From positions 1 to 46,963 of the forward strand of contig CAIOSP010000170.1 of the NCBI GenBank assembly GCA_903861005.1: a stretch of 46,963 nucleotides of DNA, read 5' to 3'. Below are positions 31,942 through 39,539 of this stretch, one piece after another. The stretch comes from an uncultured Pseudomonadota bacterium (GTDB lineage Bacteria > Myxococcota_A > UBA796 > GCA-2862545). Made by a program: the position numbers and the translations under genes. Under the pieces are notes generated by a model that worked only from the letters and a program-made list of their open reading frames with translations, searched no databases and had not been told where the DNA came from. Position 1 is the stretch's first letter. Every line of letters begins with the position of its first letter.

Positions 31942-32460
31942 TTGCGCTTCTCCTTGCTCATGCTCGTGGCCGCCTGCTCGTCGGGCAAGACCACGACCGG
32001 CGACACCGACGTCGACGCGGACGACACCGACGTCGCATCCGCCGACACGGACACCGACAACTCGGTGTGGGAGACCGGCGCCAACGTCGACACCGCCTCT
32101 GAGTACGTGCGCGACCCCAAGCTCGGGCCCACGCCGGTCGATGGCACCTGGGTCGGCACCTTCGTCTACAAGGAGTACCCGGAGCTGGGCGCCACCACGC
32201 CCACCTGCGCGGGCACGATCTCGTTCACCATCCGCGGCGACGCGCCCATGCACGTGTTCGGCACCGCCGACTGCACCAAGTTCCGCACCACCATCGACTG
32301 CTCGGCGCCCAACATGGCCCCGTTCAGCAAGCCCGCGGTGCCCGTGACGGTCGACGGCGACACGCTGACCATCGACTTCCACGACGTGAAGACGGTGCCC
32401 ATCTTCGGGAAGATCGGCAATGAGCTGACGGCCACCGCCGCCCGCACCCCGGTGCCCTAG
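31942..32460 (+). CDS. Lipoprotein with an Asp/Thr-rich linker, function unknown
   Basis: 172 aa from TTG 31942, chosen because GGAGG precedes it by 5 nt and translation then starts directly with a lipoprotein signal (LRFSLLMLVAACSSG; lipobox VAAC). Reading from the first in-frame ATG at 31867 would put 25 odd residues before the signal. A linker of repeated Thr-Asp (TGDTDVDADDTDVASADTD) follows, then a small beta-rich domain (~60-170) with three Cys. Such acidic DTD linkers are common in lipoproteins of Myxococcota-like genomes. The domain is not recognised. It lies just before lgt, the enzyme that modifies such proteins. Confidence 0.72.
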   Translation: MRFSLLMLVAACSSGKTTTGDTDVDADDTDVASADTDTDNSVWETGANVDTASEYVRDPKLGPTPVDGTWVGTFVYKEYPELGATTPTCAGTISFTIRGDAPMHVFGTADCTKFRTTIDCSAPNMAPFSKPAVPVTVDGDTLTIDFHDVKTVPIFGKIGNELTATAARTPVP

Positions 32461-32481
32461 TGTCGCCCCACGGTCCGCGCG

Positions 32482-33420
32482 ATGTGGCCTGATCTCGTCA
32501 CGCTGGGCTCAGCGTCCAACCCCATCACGGTGCACAGCTACGGGCTGATGGTCATGCTCGCGTTCATCGCGTCGCTCGGCTGGGTGCACGCGCGCAGCGG
32601 CACGGTCGGCCTGTCGCAGGAGCGCGTCGCGGTCGCGGACCTCGCCGCGGCCGTCGGCGGCCTGTTCGGCGCCAAGCTGCTCTACGCCATCACCGAGGCG
32701 GACGCGTCCTCGCTCACCACCTTGAGCTCGGGCTTCGTGTGGTACGGCGGCGTGCTCGGCGGCCTGGTCGCCGTGGTCGCGGTCGGCCTCGCGCTGCGCG
32801 TCGACGTGTGGAAGCTGGCCGATGTCGTCGCGCCCGCGCTCGCGATGGGCGCCGCCTTGGGTCGACTGGGCTGCTGGTTCGCCGGCTGCTGCCACGGCAC
32901 GCCGCTCCCGGCGGGCCTGCCCGCCACGCCGCTGCTGCCCGAGGGCACGCTGCACGGGCAGCTCTACCTGCACCCGTCCTTCCCATGGCTGTCCAACGCG
33001 TTCGACGGCGGCGTCGCCCGCTGGACGCACGTGCCGCTCTTCCCGACCCAGCTGTGGCAGTCCGTGGGCTCCGCGGTGATCGCGACGCTGCTGCTGGCGA
33101 TCACCTCGCGCCGCCGCTTCGACGGCCAGGTGTTCGCCGTCTGGCTCCTGCTCGACCCCATCCTCCGCACCTTCGTCGAGGCCTTCCGCGGCGACGACCG
33201 CGGCCTAGTGGTGGCGTGGAAGGGCGCGGCGCCGGCCGGGCTGCCGGGGTTGGGGGACGCCACCACGCAGGCGGGTTTGGTCGGCGTCACGACGTCGCAG
33301 GGGATCGGGCTAGTGCTCGCGCTGGCCGGGCTGGTGATCTTGGTCGTGCGACGGAACGCAGGCGTGAAGCCCGAGATCGCCCGCTCCGCGTGGGGCGACG
33401 ACCTGCTCGACGAGGTCTGA
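32482..33420 (+). CDS. lgt: Prolipoprotein diacylglyceryl transferase (Lgt) family, Cys-rich variant
   Basis: 312 aa from ATG 32482. Several membrane segments and the Lgt fingerprints are present: ITVHSYGLMVMLAFI (HSYG-type start), FVWYGGVLGGL (YGG(L/V)xGG), GRLGCWFAGCCHG (in place of GRxGNFxNxE), and RTFVEAFRGDDRG. The GC...GCC form of the third motif is seen in a diverged subgroup, so enzymatic equivalence to E. coli Lgt is likely but not certain. It attaches diacylglycerol to the lipobox Cys at the inner membrane. Its upstream neighbour is itself a lipoprotein. Confidence 0.82.
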   Translation: MWPDLVTLGSASNPITVHSYGLMVMLAFIASLGWVHARSGTVGLSQERVAVADLAAAVGGLFGAKLLYAITEADASSLTTLSSGFVWYGGVLGGLVAVVAVGLALRVDVWKLADVVAPALAMGAALGRLGCWFAGCCHGTPLPAGLPATPLLPEGTLHGQLYLHPSFPWLSNAFDGGVARWTHVPLFPTQLWQSVGSAVIATLLLAITSRRRFDGQVFAVWLLLDPILRTFVEAFRGDDRGLVVAWKGAAPAGLPGLGDATTQAGLVGVTTSQGIGLVLALAGLVILVVRRNAGVKPEIARSAWGDDLLDEV

Positions 33421-33502
33421 CGCCCGGCTCGGCCGGTGCGGGTCGCCGATCCGCGTGGGGCGAAGGTCCGCCGGTTACGTCACTCGTCGGGACGAGGCCT
33501 GC

Positions 33503-34843
33503 ATGACCACACGTGTACGGGTCGACGCGGCGGACGCAGCTTGGTGGTCGATGGACCGGCCGGAAAACCCGATGATGATCACCGGGATCCTCTGGTTCGA
33601 CGGTCCGATCGATATGGCGACGATCCGGGCGGTCTTGCGCGAGCGCCTGGTCGCCCGCTACCCCAAGTTCGCCATGCGGATCGTGCATGACCGGGCCTGG
33701 CCCATGTGGGAGCCGGACCCGAATTTCGACATCGACGCGCACCTGCACCGCAGCGCGCTGCCGGCCCCCGGCGGCAAGGCGCAGATGGAGGCGCTGGTTG
33801 CGCAGCGCATGTCGACTCGGCTGGACCCGGACGCCGCGCTGTGGCACGCCGATCTCATCGAGGGCTTCGAGTCGGGGCCGGCGCTGGTGGTGTGTATCCA
33901 CCATGTCCTCGCAGACGGGATCTCCCTCGCCCGCGTGCTGCTGGGCCTCGCCGACGGCGCCGCCGAGCCGGTGCCAGAGCCCCGTCCAGCCGTGGGCCTC
34001 GCCCAAGAGGGCGCGTGGCTGGCGCGGCGGGCGGCCGCCATCGGGTCGGGCTGGCTCAACGATCCGTCCGAGCTGGCGGACGCGGCGCGGCGCGCGGGCG
34101 GGGCCGCTATGAACCTCGCCCACCTGATCGCCATGCCTCCAGATCCGCCGAGCCTGATCCGCGGGGAGCTTGGCGCGCGCAAGGTGGCCGCGTGGATGGC
34201 TCCGCTGCCGCTCGACCGCGTGAAGGCGCTGGGTCGGCGTCTGGACGCCACCGTCAACGACGTGCTGCTCGCCGCGCTCGCGCTTGGACTGGGCGCGTAC
34301 CTGCGGTCGCGCGGGGACCTCGTGCACGAGCTGCGGACGTTCGTCCCGGTGAACCTGCGTCCTCTCGATCGTCCCGTTCCTCGCGAGCTGGGAAACCAAT
34401 TCGGTCTGGTCCTGCTCGGCCTGCCGGTGGGCCTGAACGATCCGCGTGTTTGCCTCACCGAATTGAAGCGCCGCATGGACACGATCAAGGAGAGCCCCGA
34501 GGCGCTGATCACGTTCGCGGTGCTGCAAGCGATGGCCGGCACCCCGGACGCGTTCGAGCGGTGGCTGATCGACTTCTTCGGCGCGAAGGTGTCGATGATC
34601 ACGACGAACGTGCCAGGGCCGCGCACACCGATCAAGGTCGGCGGCGTGACCGTGGCCGGGGTGCTGTTCTGGGTGCCGCAGTCGGGGTCCGTGGGCCTGG
34701 GGATCAGCATCATCAGCTACGCCGGGCAAGTGCGGATGGCCGTCGCCGGGGACGCACACCGCATCCCCGATCCAAACGCGCTGGTCGCCGCGTACGAGGC
34801 GGCGTTCGCGCGCTTGGAGGAGAGCGCGGGCGGTGGCTCCTGA
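33503..34843 (+). CDS. Wax ester synthase / diacylglycerol acyltransferase (WS/DGAT) family
   Basis: 446 aa from ATG 33503. The acyltransferase motif HHxxxDG is intact: HHVLADG (133-139). The N-terminus DAAWWSMDRPENPMMITGIL matches the conserved start (a D/W-x-M-E/R-x-P-x-N-P-M). The C-terminal half carries the WSD_C region (TVNDVLLAALALGLGAYLRS; TTNVPGPRTPIKVGGVTVAG). These enzymes make wax esters or triacylglycerol from acyl-CoA. An acyl-CoA-synthetase-like gene lies 1.2 kb away, on the far side of an unrelated gene, and could supply the substrate. It is complete at the usual ~450-aa length. Confidence 0.92.
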   Translation: MTTRVRVDAADAAWWSMDRPENPMMITGILWFDGPIDMATIRAVLRERLVARYPKFAMRIVHDRAWPMWEPDPNFDIDAHLHRSALPAPGGKAQMEALVAQRMSTRLDPDAALWHADLIEGFESGPALVVCIHHVLADGISLARVLLGLADGAAEPVPEPRPAVGLAQEGAWLARRAAAIGSGWLNDPSELADAARRAGGAAMNLAHLIAMPPDPPSLIRGELGARKVAAWMAPLPLDRVKALGRRLDATVNDVLLAALALGLGAYLRSRGDLVHELRTFVPVNLRPLDRPVPRELGNQFGLVLLGLPVGLNDPRVCLTELKRRMDTIKESPEALITFAVLQAMAGTPDAFERWLIDFFGAKVSMITTNVPGPRTPIKVGGVTVAGVLFWVPQSGSVGLGISIISYAGQVRMAVAGDAHRIPDPNALVAAYEAAFARLEESAGGGS

Positions 34844-34933
34844 GCGCTGGACTGGAGCAGCACGATGGCGCCCAGCGACACCGCGCGATCCAACGGGCGC
34901 CTCACCCTGTCCGCCCCGGACGTCTCTGCGACG

Positions 34934-34949
34934 CGACGCCCAGGCGTCG
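34934..34949. terminator. Hairpin between convergent genes
   Basis: CGACGCC (34934-34940) and GGCGTCG (34943-34949) form a compact inverted repeat in the 131-bp space between two convergent genes, followed by a palindrome GTCCGCGCGGAC (34962-34973) next to the leftward stop. No T-run is present. Together they may act as a bidirectional transcription block. Confidence 0.4.
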
Positions 34950-34974
34950 GCCCCAGTCTCCGTCCGCGCGGACC

Positions 34975-35886
34975 CTACTGAGCCTTGAGCGCCCCGGGAC
35001 CACACTCGCCGATGCAGCGCCGCGGGCCCGCCACGCGCACCGTCGCCGCGATCGCTCGAAACGCCTGAAGGCCGACCGCCTTGTCGACGCTGTGGCTTGT
35101 CGACGTGGGCCCGGTCGCGCTGCCAAGGACGACATACGCGTCGGGCAACGTCACGCGGCCAAACAGGACGTAGACGCCCGAGCCCGGAACGAACTCGGTG
35201 TACTCCCACGCCAACACGGCGCCCGAGGGCATCGTCTCACGCTGGGGGTAGTCGGAGCTGCTCGTAAAGCGGTCGCTCCGCCCTTTGCGCGTGACGCTGA
35301 TGACCACGTCCGAGTTGGGATCGCGAAGGTCTGCGGCGCCGCTGTCGGGATCAAAACGCGACACCCCGAATCCGGAGGGTAGCGAATACACGAGGCCCTC
35401 TTGAGTCTCGAGCACTCCACCCGCCAAGGGCTGGATGAGCATGGCGTTCGGGTCACGCGGAGGCGGTGGCTCGGTGCCTGGGCTGCAGTACTTCGCCAGG
35501 TCGGCCTTTGCTTCTCGGAGGAACCGCGCCTCAGCGATGGCGGCGTCTTCCTGACTTGGATCGACGGGCGGTGGCGACGCCTGCCAGATCGCGATCTCCG
35601 CGCGGTAGTGCGGACACCGCTCCCCGCCGTTGACGCCAGGCAGCTCGGCGACCGCGGCCAGGCAGCGCTCGATGTGAAAACCCAGGTAGGCCGGCGAGTC
35701 AGGCCGAATGAGCTTTCGGGCGTCTTCACAGATGGCGACGGCGGCCGCCTGCGAATCGAAGATCACCGCCGCCACCGCCTTGCCGGTCGCCATCCGCAGC
35801 TCCTGCTCAAGGTCCGGTTCGTCCGCCGCCGCATCGACGGCCAGCAGGCAGAGCGCCGCCCAGCCGATCAGGTCCCGGATGTGCAT
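34975..35886 (-). CDS. Exported protein of unknown function
   Basis: 303 aa from ATG 35886, with GGGAG 9 nt upstream; ATG 35895 would overlap that site. A signal peptide (MHIRDLIGWAALCLLAVDAAA) precedes an acidic N-terminal region. Residues ~30-140 contain four Cys (ICEDARK, ERCLAAV, GERCPHY, KYCSPG) that could form disulphides. A Pro-rich stretch (GTEPPPPRDP) links to a C-terminal beta domain with SLPSGFGVSRFDPDSGAADL and AWEYTEFVPGSGVYVLFGRV. It is not recognised. It is divergent from the ligase gene with ~170 bp between, and codon use seems a little less GC-extreme than its neighbours. Confidence 0.65.
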   Translation of the reverse strand: MHIRDLIGWAALCLLAVDAAADEPDLEQELRMATGKAVAAVIFDSQAAAVAICEDARKLIRPDSPAYLGFHIERCLAAVAELPGVNGGERCPHYRAEIAIWQASPPPVDPSQEDAAIAEARFLREAKADLAKYCSPGTEPPPPRDPNAMLIQPLAGGVLETQEGLVYSLPSGFGVSRFDPDSGAADLRDPNSDVVISVTRKGRSDRFTSSSDYPQRETMPSGAVLAWEYTEFVPGSGVYVLFGRVTLPDAYVVLGSATGPTSTSHSVDKAVGLQAFRAIAATVRVAGPRRCIGECGPGALKAQ

Positions 35887-36059
35887 GGTCGGCATCTCCC
35901 TGTACCCGTCCGTTATCCGATTCGAAACTCGAGGTACGCGGCGCGGCATGATCGTGCGCGGCGCCCGGCCCGCTCGGCGACTTCACCCGGCCCGGCCCCG
36001 GTCACCGCGCTACGGTCCCGACGCGCCCGTGCCGAACCCACTGCCCGCCGCGTGAGCCC

Positions 36060-37757
36060 ATGCCATCCCTGCGCCTCCGCCTCGCGCGCGCCCTCCGCGC
36101 AGGCCTCGCCACCACCGGCCCGCTCCGGATCTCGCTCGCGCTCGGCCGGGACCTGACCCTCGGCACGCTGCTCGATCGCGTCGCGGCCGCCCGCGGTGAC
36201 GGGCTCGCGCACGTCGCAGAGGCCGCACTTGGCTACAGCACGCTCGCCGGTCCGGAGATCACTCGACGCTCTCTCCGCGCCTTTGTCGCGCGCGCTTCGG
36301 CGGCGCTGGTCCAGGAGGGCGTGGCACCAGGAGATCGTGTCCTGATCGTGTGCCCAAACCGCCTCGACGCGCTCTACGCGATCCTCGCGGTGGCGCGCGC
36401 GGGAGGCGTCGCCGTGCCGCTGCACGCGCTTGCGACCGCGCAGGATCTGGCGGCGATCGCCGGTCGCTCGCACGCACGCACCGCGCTCGTCCATCCGGAG
36501 CAGATGCGCGCGCTCGACGGCCGCGCCGCGGCGCCGGGGATCCAGAGCTGGATCTTCCTCGGGCCCGAGCGCCACGTGCCGGATGGGGAGCGCTCGCTCG
36601 ATCGGGCGGCTGCGGGCTGTGACCCCGAGTCCGCGGCGGTGCCACGCTCACCGGACGACGTGGCCGTGCAGCTCTACACGTCGGGCACGACCGGGCAGGC
36701 CAAAGGTGCGCAGCTGAGCTCAGCCGCGCTGCTGGCCGTCGCGCGCCTGTTCGTGCTGCCGGACCGGTGGCTCCTGCGGAACGAGTCGGTGGTCGAGGCC
36801 CTGCCGATCGCCCACGTGATGGGCCTGGTCGTGCACCTGGCGGCGCTCGCGGCGGGTGTACCGGTTCGGCATCTGGTCCGGTTCGACGCCGGTCGGGTCC
36901 TGCAGCTCGTCGAGGAGACCCGCGCGTCGGTGTTCGTGGGCGTGCCGGCGATGTACCGGGCGCTGGCCGAGGCAGATCCAGAGTCGCGCGATCTGCGCTC
37001 GATCCGACTGTGGGTGTCCGGCGCGGACGCCATGCCGGTGGAGCTGGTCCCGCGGTTCAAGGCGCTCGGCGGGTCCGTCGGTGGACTGCCCGGCGGCCCG
37101 CCGATCGCCGAGGCGTTCTTCGTGGAGTTCTACGGATCGGTCGAGCTGTCCGGCGCGGCGCTCATCCGCGTGAGCCCTCCCGGCTTGGATCCGGAGGGTG
37201 GCTTCCTGGGGATCCCGATCCCGGGCTTCCACACGCGCGTGGTCGGCGAGGAGGACGCGGAGGCCCCCTCCGGGACGATCGGCGAGCTGTGGATCAAGGG
37301 CCCGGGCCTGATGTCGGGCTACGCCGACGACGCGCAGGCCACGTCGTCCGTGTCGCGAGAGGGCGGATGGCTGCGGACCGGCGACCTCGCCCGGCGCGAA
37401 CGCTTCGGGCTGGTGCGCTTCGTCGGCCGCGCCAAGGATGTGCTGAAGGTGGGTGGCTACACGGTGTCGCCCGAGGACGTGGAGGCGTCGCTCTCCGGCC
37501 ACCCCGCGGTGCAGCGCGCCGTCGCGTTCGGCCTGCGCGACGACGCCAAGGGCGAGCTCCCGGCGCTCGCGGTCGTCCTGGTTCCGGGGGCCCACGCCAC
37601 CCCCGAGGCGCTGCTCGCGCACGCCGCGGAGCGCGTCGCCGCCTACAAGCGCCCGCGCGCCATCTTCCTGGTGGAGGCGTCGGAGCTGCCGCTCACGTCC
37701 ACGCAGAAGGTGCAGCGCCGCCTGCTCGCCGACCGGTTCTCGACGCCGTCGCGGTGA
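36060..37757 (+). CDS. AMP-dependent acyl-CoA synthetase/ligase family
   Basis: 565 aa from ATG 36060 (no strong ribosome binding site; TACGGT ~49 nt upstream could be a -10). ANL-superfamily motifs occur in order: P-loop YTSGTTGQAKG (206-216), a diverged A5 motif FYGSVELSG (in place of YGxTE), GELWIKGPGLMSGY, LRTGDLARRERFG with the ribose-binding Asp, GRAKDVLKVGGYTVSPEDVE, and the C-terminal catalytic Lys in LTSTQKVQRR. It would activate a carboxylic acid, probably a fatty acid, to an acyl-AMP and then acyl-CoA. Substrate specificity cannot be read. Its 3' end abuts an antitoxin relic on the other strand (6 nt apart). Confidence 0.9.
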   Translation: MPSLRLRLARALRAGLATTGPLRISLALGRDLTLGTLLDRVAAARGDGLAHVAEAALGYSTLAGPEITRRSLRAFVARASAALVQEGVAPGDRVLIVCPNRLDALYAILAVARAGGVAVPLHALATAQDLAAIAGRSHARTALVHPEQMRALDGRAAAPGIQSWIFLGPERHVPDGERSLDRAAAGCDPESAAVPRSPDDVAVQLYTSGTTGQAKGAQLSSAALLAVARLFVLPDRWLLRNESVVEALPIAHVMGLVVHLAALAAGVPVRHLVRFDAGRVLQLVEETRASVFVGVPAMYRALAEADPESRDLRSIRLWVSGADAMPVELVPRFKALGGSVGGLPGGPPIAEAFFVEFYGSVELSGAALIRVSPPGLDPEGGFLGIPIPGFHTRVVGEEDAEAPSGTIGELWIKGPGLMSGYADDAQATSSVSREGGWLRTGDLARRERFGLVRFVGRAKDVLKVGGYTVSPEDVEASLSGHPAVQRAVAFGLRDDAKGELPALAVVLVPGAHATPEALLAHAAERVAAYKRPRAIFLVEASELPLTSTQKVQRRLLADRFSTPSR

Positions 37758-37762
37758 GGGGA

Positions 37763-38019
37763 CTAGGCCTGCCCTGACCATCCGAGGTGCTTGCGCAAGA
37801 AGCGCACCTCCTTGGGGGCAAGCCGACCGGCGCGACACGTGCCGGCTCCGCCAGCAAGCCGCTGACGTTCGGCAGTTCCACGAGCTCCTCGCCGCAGCCC
37901 TCGTCCGAGCAACGGTGCACCGTCACGCCCTGCGCGAGCACGTTGGCGAGCTCGACGTCGAGCGCCACGCGCTGTCCCACGTGGGTCACGCACTCAGCGC
38001 CGCAGTGGAAACACTTCAC
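37763..38019 (-). pseudogene. MqsA/YgiT-type zinc-finger antitoxin, frameshifted and truncated
   Basis: Reading from GTG 38019 (GGAGG at 6-nt spacing) gives KCFHCGAECVTHVGQRVALD, then VTVHRCSDEGCGEELVELPN and VSGLLAE, the zinc-ribbon half of YgiT/MqsA-type antitoxins with CxxC and CxxxxC pairs. The expected continuation, APKEVRFLRKHLGWSGQA, is encoded in another frame just downstream and ends in TAG at 37763. The frames switch at a C5 run (37814-37818); one extra C there would restore one reading frame. Even when restored, the protein stops after LGWSG, where relatives go on into the helix-turn-helix domain, so the DNA-binding half is missing. No toxin partner is recognisable on either side. 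It is called a relic, although a sequencing error could explain the frameshift but not the truncation. Confidence 0.78.
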
Positions 38020-38162
38020 GACTGACCTCCAAGACGGATCGCCGTCACCATCACCGGCTGAGCCTGCGCCCCCCCCAGGGCCGTCCGTGGCACCCCGTTC
38101 CGGGCAGACCACGCCCATGCCACAGTCCGCATCCCGCTCGCGGCACCAACCGAGCGCGCCGC

Positions 38163-39539
38163 TCACCCCAACCGGTTCGCGTCCCCGATCCGCGCCGGAT
38201 GCACCGCGTCCAACAGCCGCTGCGCCCAGATCACCGCGCCGGTGAACCCGAACGTCGGCATCATGAACGCCGCGTGGTGCTGGTCACTCGGGAACCCGAC
38301 CTCCATCAGGAACGCCGACGTCAGCCGCGCCGACTGCGCCGGCAGGTGCCGCAGCACGTCCAGCTCGTGCGTCGATCCGATCACGCCATCGAGCGCGTCG
38401 CGACCCAGCAGCTCGCTCACGCGTTCGCGCGTGGAGCGCAGGCTCGGGTCGACGAAGATCTCCATCTCGCCCACCGGCACGCCGTTGCGCGACAGCGTCT
38501 CCAGGAAGGCCTCACGACCACCCAGGCAGCCGGACTTGTCGCGCAGGCCCACCAGCACCACGCGGATGCCCATCTCGTGCAGCAGCGTCACCACGCCCGC
38601 CGCCAGCGGCGTCTCAGCGTACACGGCGAGCTTGAGGTTGCGGAAGCGCTCCGACACGTTGTCCAGCTGGGTCCGCACGGCGTCGCTCTGGGCCTTGATC
38701 CACGCGTCCACCTTGCGACGGTCGGCGCCCACCGCGTCGGCCACCGTCTGCACAAAGCGCGCGGTGCCCGCGAGGCCGATCGGCAGGTCGGCGGCGATCA
38801 CCTTGCGGCCCTTGAGCAGCTTGGCGAGCTTCTTGTCCGCGGGCTTGGTGTACGGCAGCGTCAGCACGTAGCGCGCGTCTGGCGCGGTCTTCGTCTCGGC
38901 CCAAGTCTGCCCCGAGAACAACACCGCGCCCGTCTCCAGCCCGCACGCCTTGAGCAGGCCCTTGAGCTGCGACACGTCGGCCTTGGTGTCGGGCTCGTAG
39001 CGGTGGAAGAAGTTGCCGAGCACGGTCACGCCGCGATCGTTCTTGGCGGGCGCGGTCCAGTCGAGCCGCGCGAGCACGTCGTGCATCACCGCCGCGAAGC
39101 CGTCGAAGAAGCCGTCGTTGGGCGCCTTGGTCGACACCACCACCATCGGGCAGTTGTCGAGCGTCGCCTCGACCTCACGCACGGCAGCACCCAGATCGTC
39201 CCCGGTCAGCTCGATGAAGTACGCGCTCACCACCACCATCAGCGCGGAGTGCCTGCGCTCCCACCACGCGCGCGCGAACGGGCCCACGCGACCGGAGACG
39301 CCGTGCACCAGCTCCAGCTCCGCCACCTGCGTCCACGCCTCGCGGCGGTTGGAGTGCTCACCCCAGTCGTGCACCGCGGACTGCGACGCGGTCTTGTACT
39401 TGCAGCCCACGCCTGAGTGCAGGAGCAGGAAGCTGTCGGAGATGCCGTGCGTGGCCACCATCACGCCGGTCATCTTGGCGTGCGCCATGCCCTTGAGCGC
39501 AAAGTCTTCCAGCGTCTTCTTGTCGTGCGCGGTGCTCAT
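38163..39539 (-). CDS. Nitrogenase-like component 1, NifK/NifN-like subunit
   Basis: 458 aa from ATG 39539, whose ATGA overlaps the stop of the partner gene. It belongs to the nitrogenase component 1 family (oxidored_nitro): the N-terminal LLLHSGVGCKYKT (C46) corresponds to the NifK HGSxGC site, VVVSAYFIELTGDDL (103-117) to xxTTCMAEVIGDDL but with Tyr107 where the family has Cys, and a C-terminal MEVGFPSDQHHAAFMMPTFG followed by GFTGAVIWAQRLLDAV to the conserved NifK/NifN ending. Only one candidate cluster Cys is conserved, so this subunit may donate a single ligand. It is not BchB or BchZ by pattern. The operon has only two genes; an electron-delivering NifH/BchL-type protein is not in the window. 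Confidence 0.8.
   Translation of the reverse strand: MSTAHDKKTLEDFALKGMAHAKMTGVMVATHGISDSFLLLHSGVGCKYKTASQSAVHDWGEHSNRREAWTQVAELELVHGVSGRVGPFARAWWERRHSALMVVVSAYFIELTGDDLGAAVREVEATLDNCPMVVVSTKAPNDGFFDGFAAVMHDVLARLDWTAPAKNDRGVTVLGNFFHRYEPDTKADVSQLKGLLKACGLETGAVLFSGQTWAETKTAPDARYVLTLPYTKPADKKLAKLLKGRKVIAADLPIGLAGTARFVQTVADAVGADRRKVDAWIKAQSDAVRTQLDNVSERFRNLKLAVYAETPLAAGVVTLLHEMGIRVVLVGLRDKSGCLGGREAFLETLSRNGVPVGEMEIFVDPSLRSTRERVSELLGRDALDGVIGSTHELDVLRHLPAQSARLTSAFLMEVGFPSDQHHAAFMMPTFGFTGAVIWAQRLLDAVHPARIGDANRLG

Noticed and set aside
38020-38162. Toxin partner (DUF4258 or MqsR-like) upstream of the antitoxin relic
   Set aside because: All three minus-strand frames were read; none resembles a toxin, and the segment contains a G8/C8 run and low-complexity sequence.
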